NCBI GenBank assembly: GCA_017395925.1
Contig: JAFQNJ010000042.1
Span: 1 to 39,429, forward strand
Reading direction: 5' to 3'
Source of the DNA: Ruminococcus sp.
GTDB taxonomy: Bacteria > Bacillota > Clostridia > Oscillospirales > Acutalibacteraceae
Length of the DNA stretch: 39,429 nucleotides
Position 1 is the first letter of the stretch. Each line of letters opens with the position of its first letter. Position numbers and translations under genes: made by a program. A model generated the notes under the pieces. It was not told where the DNA came from and did no database searches. It saw only the letters and a list, made by a program, of their open reading frames with translations. Below are positions 9,346-16,218 of the stretch, in pieces.

Positions 9346-10522
9346 TTCTTTTTTCCTCTCCGGCGGATACTCCTGCCTGTCCCGATGCAGTATAAAGACT
9401 AAGGGTCTTTTCCACTACATCCTGCCAGCTGTACTTATTACATATATAATCAGCGGCATTTTCTTTATAAGATTTGACAACACTCTCGTTGTCGCAGAGA
9501 TGCTGAAGCACTCTCTGTAAATCCTCTGTATCGCTTTTTCTGAAGGTAACCCCGTACTCCCCTGTCACCTCGGCACACTCGGGTATATCCGAAGTCAGAC
9601 AGCAGTTGGAGTAGCTCATTGCTTCCAGTAAGCTCAGGGGCATTCCCTCAAGGTCAGAGGGCAATACATATATATATGCATTGCTGTAAAGTTCCTCAAG
9701 GGTCCTGCCTTCAACAAATCCTGTGAAGATGATTCTGTCGTCATCCTCAGCGATTTTCCTAAGTTCCTTTGCAAATTCATCGGTATCCGATGAACCTCCG
9801 GCAATAACTAATTTTTTCTCTGTATCAAGGTTTTTGTAAGCCTCTAAAAGATATCTGATACCTTTTTCGGGCACAAGTCGACCGAGATAAAGGATGTAAT
9901 CATCCTTTGTGAGGGAAAACTTATCTTTTATAACAGAGGCATCAGCAGACAACGGTCTGTTGACGCCATTGGGGATAAACACAGTTTTTCGATTATATGT
10001 AGACTCAAAATAATTCTTTACGTTTTCGCTGAGTACAATAATTTCATCGGCACATTTAACCGCACATTTTTCTCCGAAAAGTATATATTTCGAAGCAAAT
10101 CCGCCCCACTTTGCACGCTGATGATCAAGCCCGTGAACGGTGGCAATGCATCTTTTTCCAAAAAGTTTGGGAATCCACATCACCGCACAGGGGCCCTCAG
10201 CGTGGAAATGCACCACATCGTAGTTACCGAAAGCCGCACATATTGCGGCAAAAAACGAAGAAGTCATAGCCGCCAGACCTTTTTTGTCAATGGTGGGAAC
10301 CTCTTTGAGGATAACTCCTTTGAAGTTTCTCTCCCCTGCTTTATCAAATTCTTCGCCGCTGACATGGTGCCCCTTTCGGTTGTAGCACACAACATTGTGT
10401 CCAAGCCCCGTCATACCCGAGGAAAGCTCACTCACAACTATCTCGACTCCACCCTCTCGGGAAGGAATTCGCTTGTGTCCAAGCATTGCGATACGCAGTT
10501 TTCTCTTGCCTTCAGATATCAT
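9323..10522 (-). CDS. Family 4 glycosyltransferase
   Basis: 399 residues. It begins with a basic stretch and IAMLGHKRIPSREGGVE, a typical rhamnosyl/galactosyl GT4 N-terminus. Further on are FIPNGVNRP, LYLGRLVPEKGI and the E-x7-E region LEGMPLSLLEAMSYSN near residue 290. The ATG follows the TAA of the sugar transferase gene directly (TAAATG), and the SD GGAAGGAG sits within the last codons of that gene. Coming directly after the initiating transferase, it is a good candidate to add the second sugar, though the sequence alone cannot show this. Confidence 0.9.
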   Translation of the reverse strand: MISEGKRKLRIAMLGHKRIPSREGGVEIVVSELSSGMTGLGHNVVCYNRKGHHVSGEEFDKAGERNFKGVILKEVPTIDKKGLAAMTSSFFAAICAAFGNYDVVHFHAEGPCAVMWIPKLFGKRCIATVHGLDHQRAKWGGFASKYILFGEKCAVKCADEIIVLSENVKNYFESTYNRKTVFIPNGVNRPLSADASVIKDKFSLTKDDYILYLGRLVPEKGIRYLLEAYKNLDTEKKLVIAGGSSDTDEFAKELRKIAEDDDRIIFTGFVEGRTLEELYSNAYIYVLPSDLEGMPLSLLEAMSYSNCCLTSDIPECAEVTGEYGVTFRKSDTEDLQRVLQHLCDNESVVKSYKENAADYICNKYSWQDVVEKTLSLYTASGQAGVSAGEEKRNESLVSK

Positions 10523-11206
10523 TTATACTCCTTCCATGCCAAGCACGGCGCCAAATGTTCTGAGTATGATACCCAGGTCAACCAAAATATTTCTTTTTTC
10601 TATGTACATAAAATCCAAGCTGAGCCACTCATCAAAGCTCAGGTCATTTCTCCTGGGCTGTATCTGCCAGTAGCAGGTAAGACCCGGAGTAACAGAAAGA
10701 CGACCCATCTGATACTCGGTATACTGCTCTACTTCTCTGGGCAGAGGAGGTCTGGGACCTACGAAACTCATATCCCCTTTGAGAATATTGAGAAGCTGGG
10801 GCAGTTCATCAATGCTTGTCTTGCGGATAAATCTGCCCACACGGGTAATTCTGGGGTCATCCTTGATTTTGAAAACAGGACCCTCCATCTCATTCTTATC
10901 AAGAAGGTCATCAAGCATTCCCTCCGCATTGGCAACCATGGAACGGAACTTGTAGAACTTGAACTTTTTGCCATTTTTGCCTATTCTCTCCTGAACATAA
11001 ATAGGAGAAGCTACGGGGCTGTCGATGCAGATAATCACAGCCACCACCGCCATAGGAATCGCCAGAAATCCAATGGCCAAAAGAGAGAAAATTATGTCAA
11101 ACACTCTCTTGAAAAAGTCGTATACCGGCTTTGATTTCACGTTGACAGCAGCTTTTTCTGCGGCATAAGTATATTCAGTTGTGTTATTCTTTAATTCAAC
11201 ACTCAT
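10523..11206 (-). CDS. Initiating sugar-phosphate transferase (bacterial sugar transferase family)
   Basis: 227 residues. A single hydrophobic stretch (about 32-61) is followed by the PF02397-type core: KFRSM (near 90), FIRKTSIDELPQLLNILKGDMS (near 127-148) and FVGPRP. It transfers a sugar phosphate from a nucleotide sugar to undecaprenyl phosphate, starting repeat-unit synthesis. It is the short, PglC-like form without the four extra N-terminal membrane helices of WbaP/WcaJ, so it probably sits as a monotopic protein on the cytoplasmic face. It lies between the LCP ligase and three GT4 genes. Confidence 0.93.
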   Translation of the reverse strand: MSVELKNNTTEYTYAAEKAAVNVKSKPVYDFFKRVFDIIFSLLAIGFLAIPMAVVAVIICIDSPVASPIYVQERIGKNGKKFKFYKFRSMVANAEGMLDDLLDKNEMEGPVFKIKDDPRITRVGRFIRKTSIDELPQLLNILKGDMSFVGPRPPLPREVEQYTEYQMGRLSVTPGLTCYWQIQPRRNDLSFDEWLSLDFMYIEKRNILVDLGIILRTFGAVLGMEGV

Positions 11207-11239
11207 TTATATAAACCCCTTATCCCGCATCCTGCCTTA

Positions 11240-12250
11240 TCAAACAGGCTTGTATAAAAGCTTAATCAGCAAATCCTTAACGGATTTCTCGTCGGGGGTA
11301 AATTCCATATACACCTCGCCGAGCTTACTTTCACCCTCTATTTCATAAATTTCTTCAAATTCATAAGTAGAGAGTTTCTCCAGAAGACTGTTGAGTCTTG
11401 TTACGGAGCAATCAGAAACCATATATTCCGCCACAACATCAATGGCACTAAAAAGAAAATCGTCGTCGTTTTCAACGCAATACTGGGTTTTCTCGATAAG
11501 AGCATTGATATACTGTCGCTGACGTATCATACGGGTAGTATTTGTGCTGTCTTCAAGTCCGTACCTTGTACGAACATAAGTGAGGGCGTGTTCTCCCTCA
11601 AGGAGAACCGTCTCGCCCTTAACGAGGGTATCATCAATTCCGGAAAAGTCATCCAGAACCTCTACCTCAACGCCGCCCACAAGGTCGTTGATTTCAGGTA
11701 CAGCATCCATAGTAACGGAAACATAGTGGTCAATCTTGGTATCATCAAGAATTCCCGAAACAGCAGCCGAAGTGTTATAACAGCTTACCTTGCCGCCTTT
11801 TCCGTATGTATGAGCAAGTGCCACCTGCTCATATTTAGTACCCATAACGCCTCCTGCAAGATCAAGCACATTGACATTGGTCATAGTGTCGCGGTTGATA
11901 TGAATGGCATTGTATGTAGAATTCTCATTATCAATGACAAACAGCATCAAGAAGTCTGCCTGCTGGTCATTGTTATATGAATTGTTTTCAATCTCGCCTT
12001 CAAATTTATCAAGACCCATCACAAGCAGAGTTTCCACATTATTCTTTTTTTCAAAGGTTTTACCATTGTATTCAATGGTATTCTTCACTGAATTGGGCAC
12101 AGGAGGAGTAAACGGTCCTGTGTGCTCGCATTTATCCAGCATCAGGATCGCCCCTGCAACCAGCGCTATGAGAACTATGACGGCAATAACGCCGCACAGA
12201 ATTCTTTTTTTACTTGAGAAAACCTTGCTTATGTGATGGTGATTGCTCAT
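11240..12250 (-). CDS. LytR-CpsA-Psr (LCP) family polymer transferase
   Basis: 336 residues with one N-terminal membrane anchor (about 18-39) and an extracytoplasmic LCP domain. Visible family motifs are HINRDTM (near 118-124), ALTYVRTRYG (near 222) and TTRMIRQRQYINAL (near 237-250); the Arg residues bind the polyprenyl pyrophosphate. LCP enzymes attach capsule or other glycopolymers from the lipid carrier to peptidoglycan, which fits this operon. The ATG overlaps the stop of the upstream gene as ATGA, suggesting translational coupling to the sorted protein. Confidence 0.92.
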   Translation of the reverse strand: MSNHHHISKVFSSKKRILCGVIAVIVLIALVAGAILMLDKCEHTGPFTPPVPNSVKNTIEYNGKTFEKKNNVETLLVMGLDKFEGEIENNSYNNDQQADFLMLFVIDNENSTYNAIHINRDTMTNVNVLDLAGGVMGTKYEQVALAHTYGKGGKVSCYNTSAAVSGILDDTKIDHYVSVTMDAVPEINDLVGGVEVEVLDDFSGIDDTLVKGETVLLEGEHALTYVRTRYGLEDSTNTTRMIRQRQYINALIEKTQYCVENDDDFLFSAIDVVAEYMVSDCSVTRLNSLLEKLSTYEFEEIYEIEGESKLGEVYMEFTPDEKSVKDLLIKLLYKPV

Positions 12251-12918
12251 ACTCTTTTCTTCTTATAAGCAACAACTGCTGCAAATGCTGCCAGCATAAC
12301 TACTGCAGTTGAAGAGTAAACAGCGATTTCCATTGTGGGATCGCCTGTCTGAGGAGAAGTTGTGTCGTTCTTTGTCTTGTCAACAACAACTGCGAATGAA
12401 CCGAGCTCCTTTGCACTGAATACCAGATATCCGTTTTCGTCAATCTCTGCATCCTCAACAAGTACCCACTCGCCGTCGATCATCTGCATAAGACCAACAA
12501 AGCCTTTGAGTGTGTCAGCATCAAGCTTAATCTTGAATTTACCGTGCTCATAGTGAACATCACAGTTATCCATATCAATGTAGAAGAGGTCGCTTACTGC
12601 CAGGTCGATGATAGATACGCCTGCAATATCAGCCAGCTTCTCAAGTGCATCACAGAGCTCACCAAGGTCGTCTGCGTTAACGATGTCATCGTATGCATCT
12701 TCCAGCTCTTCACGTTCTTCATCTGTGAGAGTTACGCGGTCTTTGTAGGGGATAATTGTGAGAGATGCTGTGCAGTTGGGGTCCTCGTTCTCAAACTCAA
12801 TGATGATGGGTGCGTCGTTACCGGAGGGGCTCTTTACGAACCAGCCTGCAGCACCTACATTGAGGCACAGTGCAAGCACCATAACTACTGCCATTACTAC
12901 TACTGATAATTTTTTCAT
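12247..12918 (-). CDS. Small secreted protein with LPXTG-like sorting signal
   Basis: 223 residues. Residues 1-24 form a signal peptide. The mature part is acidic, with a helical middle around the run TDEEREELED. The end has SPQTG (188-192), then a hydrophobic segment and a KKKRV tail, the three parts of a sortase sorting signal with Ser-Pro in place of Leu-Pro. I do not recognise a domain in the mature region. It lies between the CpsB-like phosphatase and the LCP ligase and overlaps the latter by 4 nt. A short AT-only hairpin precedes it. A role at the wall, perhaps in polymer display or export, is inference from context. No sortase gene is in the window. Confidence 0.8.
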   Translation of the reverse strand: MKKLSVVVMAVVMVLALCLNVGAAGWFVKSPSGNDAPIIIEFENEDPNCTASLTIIPYKDRVTLTDEEREELEDAYDDIVNADDLGELCDALEKLADIAGVSIIDLAVSDLFYIDMDNCDVHYEHGKFKIKLDADTLKGFVGLMQMIDGEWVLVEDAEIDENGYLVFSAKELGSFAVVVDKTKNDTTSPQTGDPTMEIAVYSSTAVVMLAAFAAVVAYKKKRV

Positions 12919-12966
12919 TTTAGTTCATCCTTTCTGTAACTAAAAAATATTTACTGAAATAAAATA

Positions 12967-13668
12967 TTAATTAACCGAGTCAAAGAGAAACTCTCTCTGA
13001 AATTCGGCATAATCACTTAAAAATTCTGTTCCCAGCTTTCTTTCTATGAAGCTGTAGGCTTTGCCGAGAAACGGGGGTCTGTGAACTGTATCGTGACAAT
13101 CGGAGCCGATAAAATGAACCCAACCGTCTGCGATATACCTGAGTGCTCTGCGCCTTGTGGAAATCCCGTTAATAAAACTTGCATTAATCTGCAGGAGAAT
13201 CCCGCTTTTCAGGAGCCTTTCAAGAAGTTCCCTGTTTCTTATTACCTCGTACCGCTCAATGTGTGCCAGCACAATGGTAAATCTGTTGGAACAGGCAAGA
13301 TTTATCAGTTCTTTGATAGTATATTCCGACCATCTGCTCTGAGGCATCTCCACAAGCAGGAGTCTGCTGTCACCTATACACAATTTCTCGAGATTATCAA
13401 GGTTACTTAAGCCGTCGTAATAAGCAACTTCGGCGCCAAGAAGAATCTCAGGAGAATCAGAAGAAAGATTCTGCTTCAGTTCATTATAGGAAGCATCTCT
13501 TCTGATTATGAACTCATCCACCGACTCGCGGTCGGCAAGGTAGTGGGGTGTCGCACAAACAAGGTCAACACCCTGAGAGGAAAGCATTGAGAGAAGTTTG
13601 AGACTTTCAGACGTATTCTTGCTTCCGTCATCCACAGCGGGAAGTATGTGACTGTGAAAATCAACCAC
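12967..13668 (-). CDS. cpsB: CpsB/CapC-type PHP-domain tyrosine-protein phosphatase
   Basis: About 233 residues with PHP-family metal motifs in order: DFHSHILPAVDDGSK at the N-terminus, ATPHY, GAEV, LAHIERY and GSDCHD near the C-terminus. The family removes phosphate from the tyrosine-rich tail of the CpsD kinase, controlling capsule synthesis. The start is placed at GTG 13668, which overlaps the cpsD stop by 8 nt. The frame stays open to 13761, but that extension lies inside cpsD, and family members begin one or two residues before DFHSH. The SD GGAG is 13 nt upstream, somewhat far. Confidence 0.9.
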   Translation of the reverse strand: MVDFHSHILPAVDDGSKNTSESLKLLSMLSSQGVDLVCATPHYLADRESVDEFIIRRDASYNELKQNLSSDSPEILLGAEVAYYDGLSNLDNLEKLCIGDSRLLLVEMPQSRWSEYTIKELINLACSNRFTIVLAHIERYEVIRNRELLERLLKSGILLQINASFINGISTRRRALRYIADGWVHFIGSDCHDTVHRPPFLGKAYSFIERKLGTEFLSDYAEFQREFLFDSVN

Positions 13669-14437
13669 CGTTTGTATTTGTCTCCTGCTGATAGTAACCG
13701 GATTTGTAGTACTTGCGGTAATACTTGGAGTATCTCTTGTACTTACCGCCGATACCGCCACTGCCCTTGGACTCGTTTAAAACGCATCCGAGAACATTAA
13801 CGTTTGACAGCTCAAGCTGTCTGAGACAAGCCTCAAGTTCTTTCTTCTCTGTATAATCCTCACGGATAACAACTATCATACCCGTGATATATTTCGCGAT
13901 AGCAAGTGCATCGGAAACAACATTTACGGGGGGAAGGTCAATTACTATATAATCAAACTTTTCGGACATAATTCCGATAATTGTCTCCATTCTGTGTGAA
14001 CCCAGAAGTTCGGAAGGATTGGGAGGAATGTCGCCGGATGGCATTATGTACCAATTCTCCAGAAGGGATGATTTGAATGCACTCATCTGATGTGACTCAA
14101 ATCCCATGAGCAAATCGGTAAGACCAGGAGTGCTCTTAAGGTTCATCTTCTTGGCAACGCTGGGAATTCTCAGGTCGCCGTCAATGAGGAGAACCTTCTT
14201 GCCGCTTTCAGCCAGAACATAGGAGAGGTTAACTGCAGTTGTACTCTTGCCCTCTCCCCTCATGGAGCTGGTAACTCCGATAACAGAGCATCTCTGATTC
14301 TCGGGAAGTGTGAACGAAAGGTTTGCTCTCAGGAGCTTATACTGCTCAACCGCAGTAAACTCAAGATTCTTGTGGAGAGTTTTCTTATTGACAGCCGCAT
14401 CAAAAAGCGGTTTTTTTGTTTTCTTTCTTAAAGCCAT
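13661..14437 (-). CDS. cpsD: CpsD-like bacterial tyrosine autokinase
   Basis: 258 residues. The P-loop SSMRGEGKST (57-66), Walker A' LLIDGDLR (83-90) and Walker B IVIDLPP (164-170) mark a BY-kinase. The C-terminal tail has a Tyr cluster (KRYSKYYRKYYKSGYY) that is autophosphorylated. The catalytic domain is separate from its membrane activator, the upstream cpsC-like gene, as usual in Gram-positives. Phosphorylation cycles with the adjacent CpsB phosphatase tune polymer length and amount. The SD AAGGAG precedes ATG. Confidence 0.95.
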   Translation of the reverse strand: MALRKKTKKPLFDAAVNKKTLHKNLEFTAVEQYKLLRANLSFTLPENQRCSVIGVTSSMRGEGKSTTAVNLSYVLAESGKKVLLIDGDLRIPSVAKKMNLKSTPGLTDLLMGFESHQMSAFKSSLLENWYIMPSGDIPPNPSELLGSHRMETIIGIMSEKFDYIVIDLPPVNVVSDALAIAKYITGMIVVIREDYTEKKELEACLRQLELSNVNVLGCVLNESKGSGGIGGKYKRYSKYYRKYYKSGYYQQETNTNGG

Positions 14438-14452
14438 ATCAATTCACTCTCC

Positions 14453-15214
14453 TTATCTGATGCTTTTTTTACGCTGATAGTAGTAGGCGTACTGCTTATC
14501 GGAAGAACCGAGGAGGTTGGGAACCTTTGCAAGAATGGGATAATCGTAGGTTTTGAGGATGTACTCGTCATCGTGAATGGTATTGTCAAGAAGAGCAAAT
14601 AATGCTATCACGATAACGGAGAGAGCACCGCCCAGAAGCAGTCCTACAATAGTCCAGCGTGTAACATAAGGAGATACCTTCTGAGGATTGACAATACCTC
14701 TGTCAACAACCTCCATAGAAGCACCCTCCATAATTGTGTCTATTCTCTGTGGAAGGACCTCAGCAATTGTGTTGGCGATGTCTGCAGCTATCTGAGGGTC
14801 ATCCGCTGTAACGGTAACACGGAGAACCTCTGTCTCGTCCACAGGCTCTGCCTTAATCATATGACAGAGTTCCTCGTATGTATAATCATATCCGCTTTTT
14901 TCTGCCACCTGACCAAGAGTAGTTCTGTTTATCAGGAAAACAGTGTAGGTCTTTACCAGACTCTGTGCTGCGATAAGGTCAGAGGAACTGATGCTGAAGT
15001 TGGAACTGCCCAGAGAAAAGGAGCTGTTGTTAACATACAGCATAACGGAAGATGAATACATAGGTGTGACAATGAACTTAGCAACGGAAAAAGCAAGAAC
15101 TCCGCAAATAAGTGATGCAAGAATGATTACCCATACTCTCTTCCACAATGTCTTGAAAATATGAAGAAAGTCTACAACATAATAGTCCTGTGTCTTCTTT
15201 TTGTTATTTGTCAT
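14453..15214 (-). CDS. cpsC: CpsC-like chain-length determinant / kinase activator (Wzz family)
   Basis: 253 residues. Membrane segments at about 30-52 and 193-213 flank an extracytoplasmic loop containing a Wzz-like fold; the PQKVSPYV stretch just before the second helix is a Wzz-family hallmark. The cytoplasmic tail activates the separate CpsD kinase. It is the first gene of the capsule operon, with an SD TTAGGAG 10 nt before ATG. Confidence 0.93.
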   Translation of the reverse strand: MTNNKKKTQDYYVVDFLHIFKTLWKRVWVIILASLICGVLAFSVAKFIVTPMYSSSVMLYVNNSSFSLGSSNFSISSSDLIAAQSLVKTYTVFLINRTTLGQVAEKSGYDYTYEELCHMIKAEPVDETEVLRVTVTADDPQIAADIANTIAEVLPQRIDTIMEGASMEVVDRGIVNPQKVSPYVTRWTIVGLLLGGALSVIVIALFALLDNTIHDDEYILKTYDYPILAKVPNLLGSSDKQYAYYYQRKKSIR

Positions 15215-15460
15215 GTGTCAAATACTCCTAACTTGCCAATGGAAATATATGCTAAAAACAAGCACAAAACGCCATAATAATAAATATATAAGTATAGTAA
15301 TACATTTCAGGCACAAATTCAACTAAAAATCCGCATATTCTTGAATTTTTTCAAAGTTTTTTTCTGCTGTGATTTACCTTCACCCATAAAGTCACAAAAC
15401 AGAATGAGTCGAAGCGAAAATATCCGCTCCGACTCTCCGAAAAAAACAGCTTAATCCTGC
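15215..15460. other. Intergenic region before the capsule operon
   Basis: AT-rich, no gene seen. It must hold the promoter of the minus-strand capsule operon. A TATACT hexamer is present near 15294 on the minus strand, but no -35 element at 16-18 nt is convincing. The DUF1540 terminator lies at 15406-15435. Confidence 0.5.
15406..15435 (-). terminator. Intrinsic terminator of the DUF1540 gene
   Basis: An 11-bp stem (GAGTCGGAGCG paired with CGCTTCGACTC) with an 8-nt loop. On the minus strand the only irregularity is a G-U pair; on the plus strand it would be a mismatch. It is followed by a moderately T-rich stretch. Confidence 0.65.
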
Positions 15461-15649
15461 TTATTTACAGCCCATACAACCGCTTCTGAGCATAAAGCTC
15501 TCGCAGTCTACACACTTCTTCTCGGTAGGGTTGGGTTCGTGTGTACCGACCTTGATGCTGTCAAGCTTACAGTAACCCTGCTCTTTGTTGTTATAAGCAC
15601 AGTTTGTTACAGAGCAATGGATGCTTCTGTTTACATTACATTCATTCAT
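15461..15649 (-). CDS. DUF1540 small Cys-rich protein
   Basis: 62 residues with eight cysteines in the DUF1540 pattern (CSVTNCAYN, GYCKLDSIKVG, CVDCESF). The Cys spacing suggests metal binding. The function of the family is unknown; members are widespread in Clostridia and Bacilli. The SD GAGGTG lies seven bases before ATG. A TATAAT hexamer at 15692-15687 could be its -10 element. It is monocistronic, ending in its own terminator. Confidence 0.88.
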   Translation of the reverse strand: MNECNVNRSIHCSVTNCAYNNKEQGYCKLDSIKVGTHEPNPTEKKCVDCESFMLRSGCMGCK

Positions 15650-15766
15650 AATCTCACCTCATAGATTTCGGCGCATATGCACCGTAATTATATTATCTGC
15701 AAGTGTTTTCTGCTTATTCACGCACACACTGAAGACTGTGAAATATTATATAAGGAGGTGTTTTAC

Positions 15767-16108
15767 ATGGGTTACATATTGACGTACTTTACAGTGTGTT
15801 TGCTTGCACTTTTAGGCTTCTTGGAACTTGCAAGAATAATTCTTCTGAAGATTTTTACCCCTAAAAGAATGCCGCCCTGCTCATTGGTGCTATCTATGAA
15901 AGACAACGTAAAGGATGCAGAATTTATAATTCGCAGTATTGCGGAGAGAATTCGCTGGAATAAAGACCTGCCTTACAGTGAAATTATCGTTACCGACAAT
16001 GGTCTGGACGAGAAAACTGCCCCTATTCTTCGTGCACTTTGTGAAGAATACAAATTCCTGAAGATTGTACCTGCAGATAGATTGAGTTCATATTTTCAGA
16101 ACCTCTGA
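15767..16108 (+). CDS. Small membrane-anchored protein of unknown function
   Basis: 113 residues from ATG 15767, chosen because a full AAGGAGGTG SD ends six bases upstream; an upstream ATG at 15677 lacks one. One N-terminal membrane helix (about 4-30) is followed by a cytoplasmic alpha/beta segment with strands CSLVLSM and SEIIVTDNG and a helix between them. This resembles the first half of a GT-A or Rossmann-like fold (a DNG turn follows the second strand), but it is too short to be an enzyme of that type. I do not recognise the family. It precedes recD2, which has its own promoter. Confidence 0.7.
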   Translation: MGYILTYFTVCLLALLGFLELARIILLKIFTPKRMPPCSLVLSMKDNVKDAEFIIRSIAERIRWNKDLPYSEIIVTDNGLDEKTAPILRALCEEYKFLKIVPADRLSSYFQNL

Positions 16109-16156
16109 TATTTCTGATGCAGAATTATTATATCTGAATTATTTCACAATTTTATA

Positions 16157-16185
16157 TTGTCTCAGGAAATATTTTGTATTATAAT
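16157..16185 (+). promoter_or_regulatory. Promoter for recD2
   Basis: TTGTCT (16157-16162) and TATAAT (16180-16185) with a 17-nt spacer, 33 nt before the recD2 ATG. Confidence 0.75.
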
Positions 16186-16218
16186 TAATTTGTAAAAATT
16201 TGTGCACAGAGGAACAAA

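Noticed and set aside
10121-11134. Long plus-strand open frame (337 codons)
   Set aside because: It lies opposite the GT4 and sugar transferase genes, which have clear motifs and SD sites; the frame has no recognisable domain.
13669-13761. Extended N-terminus of the CpsB-like protein
   Set aside because: It overlaps the kinase tail, lacks an SD and is absent from the family pattern, which starts at the DFHSH motif.
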